NCBI GenBank assembly: GCA_047602055.1
Contig: JASGIG010000001.1
Span: 1,922,001-1,986,000 of the forward strand
DNA length: 64,000 nt
From: JAODBQ01 sp047602055
GTDB taxonomy: Bacteria > Actinomycetota > Acidimicrobiia > Acidimicrobiales > Ilumatobacteraceae
Direction: 5' to 3'
Program-made: the position numbers and the translations under genes
Shown: positions 38,431 to 45,599 of the stretch, one piece after another
Layout: each line of letters starts with the position of its first letter
Numbering within the stretch: position 1 is the stretch's first letter
The notes under the pieces: model-generated
Database searches by the model: none
Told to the model about the DNA's origin: nothing
The model's input: only the letters and a program-made list of their open reading frames with translations

Positions 38431-38973
38431 TCAACAGGCGGCGCGGACCGCGGCGAGCAGGTCGGCGCGGGCGCGCGAGACGCGGGAGCGGATCGTGCCG
38501 ATCGGGCAGCCGATCACCTCGGCGGCCTCGTCGTAGCCGAGCCCGACGTACTGGGTGAGCACGAACGCCTCGCGGCGGTCGGGGTGCAGGCCGGCGAGCA
38601 GGTCGTCGACGCTGTCGACCGGGGCGACGTCGCCGGTGGTGGCGTGGCGCTCCAGCTTGTCGAGCAGGCGGCGTTGGCGCTGGCGCCGGCGGACGTGGTC
38701 GGCGCAGACGTTGCGGGCGATCGACAGCAGCCACGCCCGCGCCGGCGCCTCGCCGCGGTACGAGCTGAGTGAGCGCAGGGCGCGCAGATACGTCTCCTGG
38801 ACGAGGTCGGCCTCCTCGCCGGGCGTGCCGAGGGCGCGGCAGACGCTCCAGACGAGTGGTTGGGTCTGGCGGACCAGCTCGGCCAGCGCCACGCCGTCGC
38901 CCTCGATTGCCGCGTCGAGCAGTGCCCGCTGCGGATCGGCCGTGGCGCCCGGCGTGGGGGAGCTGCGCGTCAC
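38431..38973 (-). CDS. sigC: ECF RNA polymerase sigma factor, SigC-like
   Basis: 180 residues from GTG 38973. Region 2: LVWSVCRALGTPGEEADLVQETYLRALRSL with ARAWLLSIARNVCADHVRR. Region 4: LHPDRREAFVLTQYVGLGYDEAAEVIGCPIGTIRSRVSRARADLL. The PIGTIRSRVSRAR helix and LTQ-LGLSY-type block match mycobacterial SigC, an ECF factor without an obvious anti-sigma gene that has been linked to copper supply. No anti-sigma gene is seen here either. Its start overlaps the DUF1269 stop (GTGA), and copCD follows 65 bp downstream. Confidence 0.88.
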   Translation of the reverse strand: MTRSSPTPGATADPQRALLDAAIEGDGVALAELVRQTQPLVWSVCRALGTPGEEADLVQETYLRALRSLSSYRGEAPARAWLLSIARNVCADHVRRRQRQRRLLDKLERHATTGDVAPVDSVDDLLAGLHPDRREAFVLTQYVGLGYDEAAEVIGCPIGTIRSRVSRARADLLAAVRAAC

Positions 38974-39575
38974 GGGCTCAGCGTATTGGAGCCCTCCGTC
39001 GGCTCCACATCGGCGTCGGCGCCAGCCGTGGTGCCGGACGCTTCCGTCGGGGTGACGTCACCGAGCGCGGTGCGCAGCCGGTGCTGGGTCTCCTCGGACA
39101 GGTTGGCGTAGACCAGCTGACCGGTGAACCGGGCCACCTCGCGGACGAGCGCCGCCTCGTCGAGGTCGGTGACCAGCAGGGCGACGGTCGCGGTGTTCGG
39201 CTGCACGGCCTGCTTGAACCAGTCGACCCACTCGTCGGGGATGCCGAGGTCGATGACCTTGGCGGCGACGGCACCTGTGCCGGCGCCGAGGGCGCCGCCG
39301 GCGAGGAGGCCGATCGGGCCGGCGAGGATCAGCCCGAGCAGGCCGGTCCACATCGCCCCCGAGATGGCGGTCTGCGCCGGTTGCGGGTCGACGGTCTCGC
39401 GCACCGTCGTGCGGCCGTCCTCGTCCTTGAGGAGGATGATCGCGTCGGCGATCCTCAACGAGCCGAGCGACGCCAGGCGGGTCGACGCGGTGAGGAACTC
39501 CTGGGCCCGGAAGACGTCCGGGAAGGAGATCCCCACCAGTGTCTGGGGGACGTCGTCATGGCGATGGCTGTGCAC
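38970..39575 (-). CDS. DUF1269 family membrane-associated protein
   Basis: 201 residues from GTG 39575. VGISFPDVFRAQEFLTASTRLAS, LRIADAIILLKDEDGRTTVRETVDPQPAQTAISGAMWTGLLGLILAGPIGLLAGGALGAGTGA and VALLVTDLDEAALVREVARF follow the DUF1269 pattern. A glycine-zipper membrane segment is followed by an alpha/beta domain. The function is unknown, with a possible role in membrane or stress responses. It overlaps mtfA by 20 bp and sigC by 4 bp, so it is part of one minus-strand operon. CAGGAT lies 7 nt before the start. Confidence 0.75.
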   Translation of the reverse strand: MHSHRHDDVPQTLVGISFPDVFRAQEFLTASTRLASLGSLRIADAIILLKDEDGRTTVRETVDPQPAQTAISGAMWTGLLGLILAGPIGLLAGGALGAGTGAVAAKVIDLGIPDEWVDWFKQAVQPNTATVALLVTDLDEAALVREVARFTGQLVYANLSEETQHRLRTALGDVTPTEASGTTAGADADVEPTEGSNTLSP

Positions 39576-40338
39576 AGGCGCGATCCTGCCATGCGCCCCG
39601 GCGACGGCGCGCGGCGGGGTCGGCGCCGAAGTAGTCGCGCAGCACGCCGTAGAGGGACGGCTTGTGCTCGGCGAGCAGGGCGGGGCGGTCGAAGAACGCC
39701 TCCGCGGCGGTGGCGAAGAACTCACCGGTGTCGGTGGCCGCGTAGTCGCGCAGCGTGCCGTCGTCGGTGCCGTCGCGCAGCGCCTTGAACTCGGCGGTGC
39801 AGACCTCGATCCAGCGGGCGCGCTGGTCGTCGGGGAGGGGTGGCGTGCCGTCGACGATCCCGTCGAGCATGTCGAGCTTGTGGGTGATCTCGTGGACGAC
39901 GACGTTCAGCCCGTTGCCGAAGCGGCGGGTGTCGCGGCGCACCGCATCCCAGGCCAGCAGCAGCGGTCCGTGGTGGTAGGCCTCGCCGTGGAGGTGGACG
40001 GGCTCGTCGCTGAGCAGCCCGTCGACCGGTCCGGGGCGGCTGCCGACGCTGGTCATCGTCGTCGGGTGGACGACGATCGTGCCGATCGCGGCGAGGTCGT
40101 CGAGGCCGAGCCCGAGCGCCATCCAGCCGGCCTGGCCGGCGATCACCGCACACATCTCGTCGGTGAGGTCGAAGCGGTTGGCGGCCTCCCAGCGCCAGTC
40201 GCCGACGAGCGTCGCCGCGGCCTCGATCACCCGGGCGCGCTCGTCGGGATCGAGGAACGCCCACTCGGCGACGTGGCGGGCGTACAGCGACTCGACGCCG
40301 GCCGGCATGGCCCTCGCCGCTCGCCGTCGCCATCGCAC
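39556..40338 (-). CDS. mtfA: MtfA-like zinc peptidase (M90)
   Basis: 260 residues from GTG 40338 (basic start RWRRRAARAM; ATG 40308 is the alternative). The zinc site is VVVHEITHKLDMLDG (HExxH), with a downstream glutamate in DTGEFFATAAEAFF. VIAGQAGWMALGL and IVVHPTTM are typical of MtfA. In E. coli, MtfA binds the regulator Mlc and has aminopeptidase activity; the partner here is unknown. It lies between the F420-type reductase and DUF1269-sigC, all on the minus strand and closely spaced. Confidence 0.87.
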   Translation of the reverse strand: MRWRRRAARAMPAGVESLYARHVAEWAFLDPDERARVIEAAATLVGDWRWEAANRFDLTDEMCAVIAGQAGWMALGLGLDDLAAIGTIVVHPTTMTSVGSRPGPVDGLLSDEPVHLHGEAYHHGPLLLAWDAVRRDTRRFGNGLNVVVHEITHKLDMLDGIVDGTPPLPDDQRARWIEVCTAEFKALRDGTDDGTLRDYAATDTGEFFATAAEAFFDRPALLAEHKPSLYGVLRDYFGADPAARRRRGAWQDRACAQPSP

Positions 40339-40367
40339 CCGGGAAGGATGCCAGCCGCCGGGCCGGT

Positions 40368-40820
40368 TCAGGCTGCGGTCACCCGGAACACCGGGTAGCC
40401 GGAGGCGATGCGGCGCAGCTCGGCGTCGGGGGCGTCGGGGCCGACGCCGTCGAAGAACGCCCCGACCTCCATCTTCCAGGTCCGCAGGTACGTGCGTAGC
40501 AACGGCACCTTGACGTCGTCGTCGGTGATCTCGGCGACCGTGATCGGCTGGTGGTGCCGGCCGCGGCGCAGCTCGCCGCCGCTGGCGGCCCGGATGTTGC
40601 GGACCCAGTCGGTGGTGCCGCGCGGGGCGACGAGGTAGGTGGCGTCGTCGACGGTCAACGGGTTGACCGGGACGGTGCGCCACTCGCCGCTGGTGCGACC
40701 GCGGACGGCGAGCACTCGGGAGCCACGGACGCTGATGCCGAGCTTGGCCAGGCCGGCCATGAGTGGGTTGAACAGGTTGCGGGTGGACCAGCCGGGGCGG
40801 AGGTAGCGATCGGTGCTCAT
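40368..40820 (-). CDS. Deazaflavin (F420)-dependent nitroreductase family protein
   Basis: 150 residues from ATG 40820, with GAAGGA a few bases upstream as ribosome site. STRNLFNPLMAGLAKLGISVRGSRVLAVRGRTSGEWRTVPVNPL and LVAPRGTTDWVRNIRA are the split beta-barrel hallmarks of the Ddn/FDOR-A group, which uses reduced F420 to reduce quinones or enones. cofE at 28.3 kb supports F420 use by this organism. The promoter region holds two identical 13-bp palindromes shared with the divergent TetR gene, one just upstream of a TTGACA -35. TetR repression is therefore likely. Confidence 0.85.
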   Translation of the reverse strand: MSTDRYLRPGWSTRNLFNPLMAGLAKLGISVRGSRVLAVRGRTSGEWRTVPVNPLTVDDATYLVAPRGTTDWVRNIRAASGGELRRGRHHQPITVAEITDDDVKVPLLRTYLRTWKMEVGAFFDGVGPDAPDAELRRIASGYPVFRVTAA

Positions 40821-40838
40821 GTTTCGTCCTTCGTTGAG

Positions 40839-40903
40839 AGAGCAGTGCTCTTGTTGCGGATCATCGTGCACCTATTTGACGAGAATGTCAAGAGCAGTGC
40901 TCT
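40839..40903. promoter_or_regulatory. Twin TetR operators and promoter between ddn-like and tetR genes
   Basis: Two identical palindromes AGAGCA-G-TGCTCT at 40839-40851 and 40891-40903, 52 bp centre to centre. On the minus strand TTGACA (40886-40891) borders the second operator, and CACGAT lies 17 nt further as a -10. The first operator falls in the 5' leader. The geometry suits repression of the reductase gene and autoregulation of tetR. Confidence 0.75.
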
Positions 40904-40945
40904 CGAATCATTGCGATGATCTCGCCCGTGTGTCACGATGGGCCG

Positions 40946-41632
40946 ATGACCGTCGCACAGGGAGCGCGCGCCCGGGTTCGCGCCGAGTTGACCGAGGAGA
41001 TCAAGGCGGTCGCTCGCCGCCACCTCGCCGAGACCGGCGCGGCCGGCCTGTCGCTGCGTGCCGTCGCCCGCGACGTCGGGATGGTGTCGTCGGCGGTGTA
41101 CCGCTACTTCCCGAGTCGGGACGAGCTGCTGACGGCGCTGCTCGTCGACTCGTACCTGTCGCTCGGTGCCGACGTGACGGCGGCGGCACGTCGCCGCGGC
41201 GGTGTCGAGCAGCGCTTCCTGGCGTGCGGTCATGCGACGCGCGACTGGGCCGTCGCCCGCCCGCACGAGTGGGCGCTGCTGTACGGCAGCCCGGTGCCCG
41301 GCTATGCCGCGCCGGGCGACACGATCGATCCGGCCGGCGTCGCCCCGATCGCGCTGCTCGGCGTCGTCGCCGACGGTGTCGCCGACGGATCGATCACGTC
41401 GGCGTCCGGCTCGCTGGCGCGGTCGTTGCGCGCCGACATGACCCGGCTGCGCGCCGACAGCGGCCTGGCGATCCCCGACGACGTGCTGGTCCGCTCGCTC
41501 GGCGCCTGGGCCTCGCTGCTCGGCCTGGTGAGCCTGGAACTGTTCGGCCACACCCACAACGTCGTCACCGACCACCGCGCCTTCTTCGACACCCAGCTCC
41601 GCGCCCTCTGGTCGACCGTCGCCGCAGCTTGA
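40946..41632 (+). CDS. TetR/AcrR family transcriptional regulator
   Basis: 228 residues from ATG 40946. The DNA-binding domain is typical: EIKAVARRHLAETGAAGLSLRAVARDVGMVSSAVYRYFPSRDELLTALL (helix-turn-helix about residues 25-65). The C-terminal domain resembles the WHG / TetR_C_33 type (ARPHEWALLYGSPVPGYAAP). The ligand is unknown. It is divergent from the F420-dependent reductase, with two perfect operators between them. The regulator probably senses a compound that the reductase detoxifies. Confidence 0.9.
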   Translation: MTVAQGARARVRAELTEEIKAVARRHLAETGAAGLSLRAVARDVGMVSSAVYRYFPSRDELLTALLVDSYLSLGADVTAAARRRGGVEQRFLACGHATRDWAVARPHEWALLYGSPVPGYAAPGDTIDPAGVAPIALLGVVADGVADGSITSASGSLARSLRADMTRLRADSGLAIPDDVLVRSLGAWASLLGLVSLELFGHTHNVVTDHRAFFDTQLRALWSTVAAA

Positions 41633-41654
41633 GCAACGGCGAACGGCTCACCAC

Positions 41655-41746
41655 CGATTCAAGACGCGGCGAGCGCCAAAGCGACGCGGAGGCGGCGAGC
41701 ACGGCAGGTGCAGCGAGCAGCTCTGCTGCGAGCGGAGCACGAACGT
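41655..41746 (-). repeat. Dispersed intergenic element, family A, copy A6 (inverted)
   Basis: On the minus strand: CGTTCGTGCTCCGCTCGCAG, GAGCTGCTCGCTGCACCTGC, CGTGCTCGCCGCCTCCGCG, TCGCTTTGGCGCTCGCC. Lies between the convergent tetR and mazF stops. Together with A1-A5 it shows the element occurs in both orientations. Confidence 0.7.
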
Positions 41747-41748
41747 TC

Positions 41749-42087
41749 TCAGTGGTCCAGGATCATGCGCAGGCGCCGGTCGATCGCGCGCATCGTGTCC
41801 GCTGCGGCGAACCCGATCCGGTGCACCAGACGAGTCTTCCCGACGGAACGAAGCAGCTCGCATTGCGCGTAGCTGACCTGATCCAGCCCGTTCATCGTGT
41901 CCGGCTCCATCTCCACGTGAAGATCGAACTGGCGCCGCGTTGTCGTCGTCGGCACGAGCAGCACGTACGGAAAGCGATCCCCGAACTGTTCCGTGCGACC
42001 GACGATCACCGCCGGACGCATGTCGGCCGGTTCATGATGTGCTGGCTCGCCGAAATCGACGAGCCAGACCTCACCAGCCGACGTCAA
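41749..42087 (-). CDS. MazF/PemK-like type II toxin
   Basis: 112 residues from TTG 42087, whose first bases overlap the antitoxin stop (TTGA). GEVWLVDFGEPAHHEPADMRPAVIVG is the MazF/PemK entry, with the conserved GEVWLVD start and RPAVIV strand. LLVPTTTT and VSYAQCELLRSVGK match the later strands. These toxins cut mRNA at short sequence motifs. The TTG start and overlap suggest toxin output is kept below antitoxin output. The gene converges with tetR, separated by repeat A6. Confidence 0.85.
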   Translation of the reverse strand: MTSAGEVWLVDFGEPAHHEPADMRPAVIVGRTEQFGDRFPYVLLVPTTTTRRQFDLHVEMEPDTMNGLDQVSYAQCELLRSVGKTRLVHRIGFAAADTMRAIDRRLRMILDH

Positions 42088-42329
42088 CCGATCCCGTCCC
42101 GCACCTCGGTCGCAGCACCCTCGGCGAGATAGCTCGCCCACGCATCAGGATCGGCGAACATCTCCTCGATCCTGCCGCGCACCGATCGCGCCAACTCCTC
42201 CCGCCACAACGCCTCGGCCGCATCATCGGCGGCGTCCTGGATCGACGTCCCACGCTGAGCGGCGAGATCGCTCAACGCATCGCGGGTCCCCACCCTCACC
42301 CTGATCGTCGTCGTACCCGCAGCAGCCAT
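42084..42329 (-). CDS. Ribbon-helix-helix antitoxin
   Basis: 81 residues from ATG 42329. TTTIRVRVGTRDALSDLAAQRGTSIQDAADDAAEALWREE gives the RHH strand plus two helices. The acidic C-terminal part (EEMFADPDAWASYLAEGA) should bind the MazF-like toxin. TAGACT lies 6 nt upstream of the ATG. The perfect inverted repeat GTCTAC-N5-GTAGAC overlaps it, an evident autoregulation operator. Confidence 0.85.
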   Translation of the reverse strand: MAAAGTTTIRVRVGTRDALSDLAAQRGTSIQDAADDAAEALWREELARSVRGRIEEMFADPDAWASYLAEGAATEVRDGIG

Positions 42330-42336
42330 GCATGCA

Positions 42337-42353
42337 GTCTACTTCTTGTAGAC
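42337..42353 (-). promoter_or_regulatory. Operator of the RHH-MazF pair
   Basis: GTCTAC-TTCTT-GTAGAC on the plus strand, perfect 6-bp arms, overlapping the TAGACT -10 hexamer of the antitoxin gene. Expected binding site of the antitoxin or toxin-antitoxin complex. Confidence 0.65.
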
Positions 42354-42362
42354 CGACAAGCG

Positions 42363-44765
42363 TCAGATGCCTTCGGCGGCGTTCAATCCCTCTTCGTCGA
42401 CGGCGCTGCCGGCGGCGAGCTTCTCGAAGATCGCCGGGGGCTCGCGCCAGGGGTCGGGCAGCTCGCCGCGGCGGGCCGCGTCGATCGCCTGCCACACCGA
42501 TTCGCTGGTGCACGGCAGGTCGAGGTGGCGCACGCCGAGGTGGCTGAGCGCGTCGATCACCGCGTTCTGCACCGCGGGCGTGCTGCCGATCGTGCTGGCC
42601 TCGCCGATGCCCTTGGCGCCGAGCGGGTTGAGCGGCGTCGGCGTCTCGGTGCTGTGCACCTCGAAGAACGGGAACTCGGCGGCCGACGGGATGGCGTAGT
42701 CGGCGAAGTTGCCGGTGATCGGGTTGCCGATCTCGTCGAAGCCGACCTGCTCGTACAGCGCCTGGCTGACGCCGGCGGCGACGCCACCGTGCTGCTGGCC
42801 CTCGACGAGCAGCGGGTTGAGCACGGTGCCGCAGTCGTCGACGGCGACGTGGCGCAGCAGCGTGACCTTGCCGGTCTCGCTGTCGACCTCGACGACGGCG
42901 ACGTGCGCGCCGAACGGGAACGTCGCCTCGCCCTGGTCGAAGTCGAGCTGGGCGGCAAGACCGAGCGTGCCGTCGGCATGGTCGACGACGCCCTCGGGCG
43001 CGTCGGCCGCCGCGGCGGCGAGCGCGCCCCAGTCGAGCGCCGACGCGGGCACGCCGGCGACGCCCACCGTGCCGGCCTCGGTGTCCACGACGACGTCGTC
43101 GACGTCGGCCTCCAGCAGGTGCGCGGCGAGTCGCTTGGCCTTGGCGACCATCGCATCCGTGGCGTTGAGCACGGCCGAGCCGCCGAGCTGCAGCGACCGC
43201 GAGCCGCCGGTGCCGCCGCCGGAGCGGACCAGGTCGGTGTCGCTCTGCACGAGGCGGATCTTGTCGACGGGGATGCCGGTGCGCGACGACAGGATCATCG
43301 CGAACGCCGTCTGATGGCCCTGGCCGTGCGCCGACGTGCCGGCCTTGACCGTCGCCGAACCGTCGGGGTGGATCTCGACGGCGCCGTACTCGGCGGCCCC
43401 ACCGCCGGCGGTGATCTCGACGTAGGCGGCGACGCCGATGCCCAGAAGCATCCGCTCACCCTGCTCGCGGCGGGCCCGCTGCTCGGCGCGCAGCTCGTCG
43501 TAGCCCACGAAGCAGGCGGCCTCGTCGAGCGGGAACGCGTAGCGGCCGCTGTCGTAGGTGACGCCGGTGAGCGTCGTGAACGGGAACACGTCGTCGCCGA
43601 GCAGGTTCCTGCGGCGCAGTTCGATCGGGTCGATGCCCAGCTCCAGCGCGGCGTGGTCGACGGCCCGCTCCAAGAGGGCGGTGGCCTCCGGGCGACCGGC
43701 GCCGCGGTAGGCGCCCGTCGGCGTCGTGTTGGTGACGGCGACGGCGACATCGAACTGGATCGCCGGGAAGCGGTATGTGCCGTTCGACATCCGCCGCGTG
43801 CCGGCGGGGAGGAACGCGCCGATGCCGGGGTACGCGCCGGCGTCGCCGACGAGGCGGACGCGCAGGCCGGTGAACGTGCCGTCGCGCTTGCAGCCGAGCT
43901 CGACGTACTGGATCTGGGCGCGGCTGTGCGACAGCGTGGCCAGGTCCTCGGTGCGCGTCGCCGTCCAGATCACCGGCCGGCCGAGCGTCATCGCCGCCTT
44001 GGCCACCACGGTCTGCTCGGTGTACAGCCCGGCCTTGCCACCGAAGCCGCCACCGACGTGCGGGGTGACGACGTGCACGTCCTTGCGCTTCAGCCCGAGC
44101 GCGCCGGCGAGCTGCATCTGCACGAGGTGCGGCATCTGCGTGCTCGGGTAGAACGTCAGCCGGCCGTCGGCGGCCATCTCGGCGGCGGCGGCGTGCGGCT
44201 CCATCGGGGCGACGGCGATGCGCTGGTTGACGTAGCGGCCGCGCACGACGACGTCGGCGTCGGCGAAGATCGCGTCGTTGCGGGGATCCGTCGAGGAGAT
44301 CGCGACGTTGCTGCCGTGGCGCTCGAAGATCAGCTCGGCGCCGTCGGCGAGCGCATCCTCCGGGGCGACGAGGGCGTCGAGCGGCTCGTAGTCGACGTTC
44401 ACCGCGTCGGCCGCGTCGCGGGCCTCGGTCACCGACTCGGCGAACACCGCGGCGATGGCGTCGCCGACGAAGCGGACGGTGTCCGTCGCCAGCGGGGAGC
44501 GGGCGAAGTCGTCGTGGACCTTGACCATCCCGTGGTGCGGGGCGACGCCCAGCTCGGCGGCGGTCCATACGGCGACGACGCCGGGCATGTCCCGCGCGGC
44601 CGACGTGTCGATCCCGGCGACCCGGGCGTGGGGCATCTCCGAGCGGACGAAGACGAGGTACAGCGGGTGTTCGAGCGGGAGGTCGCTCACGTAGCGGGCC
44701 CCGCCGACGAGCAGCTCGGGGTCTTCCGTGCGCACCACCCTCGTTCCGAGGATCGAGCCGGGCAT
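42363..44765 (-). CDS. Molybdenum hydroxylase large subunit (form II CoxL / xanthine dehydrogenase type)
   Basis: 800 residues from ATG 44765. GTRVVRTEDPELLVGGARYVSDL, DAADAVNVDYEPLDALV, GGGFGGKAGLYTEQ and TPTGAYRGAGRPEATALLE are present. The AYRGAGR loop marks form II CoxL-like enzymes rather than true CO dehydrogenase (AYRCSFR). GTSAHGQGHQTAFA, LNPLGAKGIGEASTIG and the conserved late glutamate complete the Mo-cofactor site. The substrate is probably an aldehyde or N-heterocycle. The FAD and Fe-S subunits normally encoded beside it are absent. TACGTT (plus-strand 44773-44778) lies 7 nt before the ATG. Confidence 0.9.
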   Translation of the reverse strand: MPGSILGTRVVRTEDPELLVGGARYVSDLPLEHPLYLVFVRSEMPHARVAGIDTSAARDMPGVVAVWTAAELGVAPHHGMVKVHDDFARSPLATDTVRFVGDAIAAVFAESVTEARDAADAVNVDYEPLDALVAPEDALADGAELIFERHGSNVAISSTDPRNDAIFADADVVVRGRYVNQRIAVAPMEPHAAAAEMAADGRLTFYPSTQMPHLVQMQLAGALGLKRKDVHVVTPHVGGGFGGKAGLYTEQTVVAKAAMTLGRPVIWTATRTEDLATLSHSRAQIQYVELGCKRDGTFTGLRVRLVGDAGAYPGIGAFLPAGTRRMSNGTYRFPAIQFDVAVAVTNTTPTGAYRGAGRPEATALLERAVDHAALELGIDPIELRRRNLLGDDVFPFTTLTGVTYDSGRYAFPLDEAACFVGYDELRAEQRARREQGERMLLGIGVAAYVEITAGGGAAEYGAVEIHPDGSATVKAGTSAHGQGHQTAFAMILSSRTGIPVDKIRLVQSDTDLVRSGGGTGGSRSLQLGGSAVLNATDAMVAKAKRLAAHLLEADVDDVVVDTEAGTVGVAGVPASALDWGALAAAAADAPEGVVDHADGTLGLAAQLDFDQGEATFPFGAHVAVVEVDSETGKVTLLRHVAVDDCGTVLNPLLVEGQQHGGVAAGVSQALYEQVGFDEIGNPITGNFADYAIPSAAEFPFFEVHSTETPTPLNPLGAKGIGEASTIGSTPAVQNAVIDALSHLGVRHLDLPCTSESVWQAIDAARRGELPDPWREPPAIFEKLAAGSAVDEEGLNAAEGI

Positions 44766-44796
44766 CGCCGCAAACGTACCTGCGCGGCCGCCCTGC

Positions 44797-45390
44797 TCAG
44801 AGAGGCGGGAAGCGCTCCGTGAGCCAGGCGACGGTGCGTTCGGCGACGACGCCGGTGCGTCCGGCGAGGAAGTGGTCGGCCGAGGGGATCGCCTCGGCCG
44901 TGGCGTCCGGCCAGGCGGCGACGATCGGGGCCGCGGCATCGGCCGCGCAGAACTGGTCGTGGGCCGGCGACAGCACCAGCGCCGGGGCCGTGGGCGGCTC
45001 GGCGCCCGCCGACAGCGGCGGGGCGACGGCGACCACCGCGCGGATCCGCGCGTCGCGCGTCGACAGGGCGACGAGCGCCCCGAACGAGTAGCCGGCGAGG
45101 ACGACGGGGGAGTGATCGGCTCCGTCCGTGACGGCCTCGATCGCCGTGACCGCGTCGAGGCGCTCGCCGACGCCGTGGTCGTGAGCGGCGCGGAAGTCGA
45201 AGCGGATCGTCGTGAACCCGGCTGCCGGCAGCGCGTCGAACAGCGCCTCGACGACGTCGTCGAAGCGGTTCCCGCCGTACAGCGGGTGCGGGTGGCAGAC
45301 GGCGGCGACGCCGCGCGCCGGTGCCGTGGCCTCGGCGACGTCCGCAGCGAGCGCGTGCCCGTCGGCGGTGTGCAGCGTCAACGAGCGCAT
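44797..45390 (-). CDS. Alpha/beta-hydrolase (dienelactone-hydrolase-like)
   Basis: 197 residues from ATG 45390, chosen because a GAGGAT hexamer lies 6 nt upstream; a start at 45447 is also open. VCHPHPLYGGNRFDDVVEALFDAL is the hallmark of the YfhR/KANL3-like group. FDFRAAHDHGVGE, nucleophile VLAGYSFGA (serine), LVLSPAHDQFC and ADHFLAG (histidine) complete the triad. The substrate is unknown. The stop lies 31 bp from the start of the Mo-hydroxylase gene downstream on the same strand, so the two may form one unit. Confidence 0.85.
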   Translation of the reverse strand: MRSLTLHTADGHALAADVAEATAPARGVAAVCHPHPLYGGNRFDDVVEALFDALPAAGFTTIRFDFRAAHDHGVGERLDAVTAIEAVTDGADHSPVVLAGYSFGALVALSTRDARIRAVVAVAPPLSAGAEPPTAPALVLSPAHDQFCAADAAAPIVAAWPDATAEAIPSADHFLAGRTGVVAERTVAWLTERFPPL

Positions 45391-45461
45391 CAGCCGATCC
45401 TCGCACTGCGATGAGACGAGCGCAGCACGGCGGTGCGCATCGCTCATCAGGTCAGCGGGCG

Positions 45462-45486
45462 ACCTTCGGGGCGCCGGCCCGAAGGT
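45462..45486. promoter_or_regulatory. Hairpin or operator upstream of the export operon
   Basis: ACCTTCGGG (45462-45470) and CCCGAAGGT (45478-45486), perfect 9-bp arms with a 7-nt loop, in the divergent gap between the hydrolase and the first membrane-fusion gene. Downstream lies a CTGAG-N7-CTGAG direct repeat (about 45510-45530). Possible regulator binding sites; the actual promoter is not clear. Confidence 0.4.
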
Positions 45487-45599
45487 GAGAGGCGTACGTG
45501 AATGCCGTCGCCTGAGCGATCTCTGAGGAACCTCCGAGTGTTCGCAGAGCGCCGTCGCCGACGATGGCTCGCACTGTCCGCTTCCCCCGAGGAGTCAGC

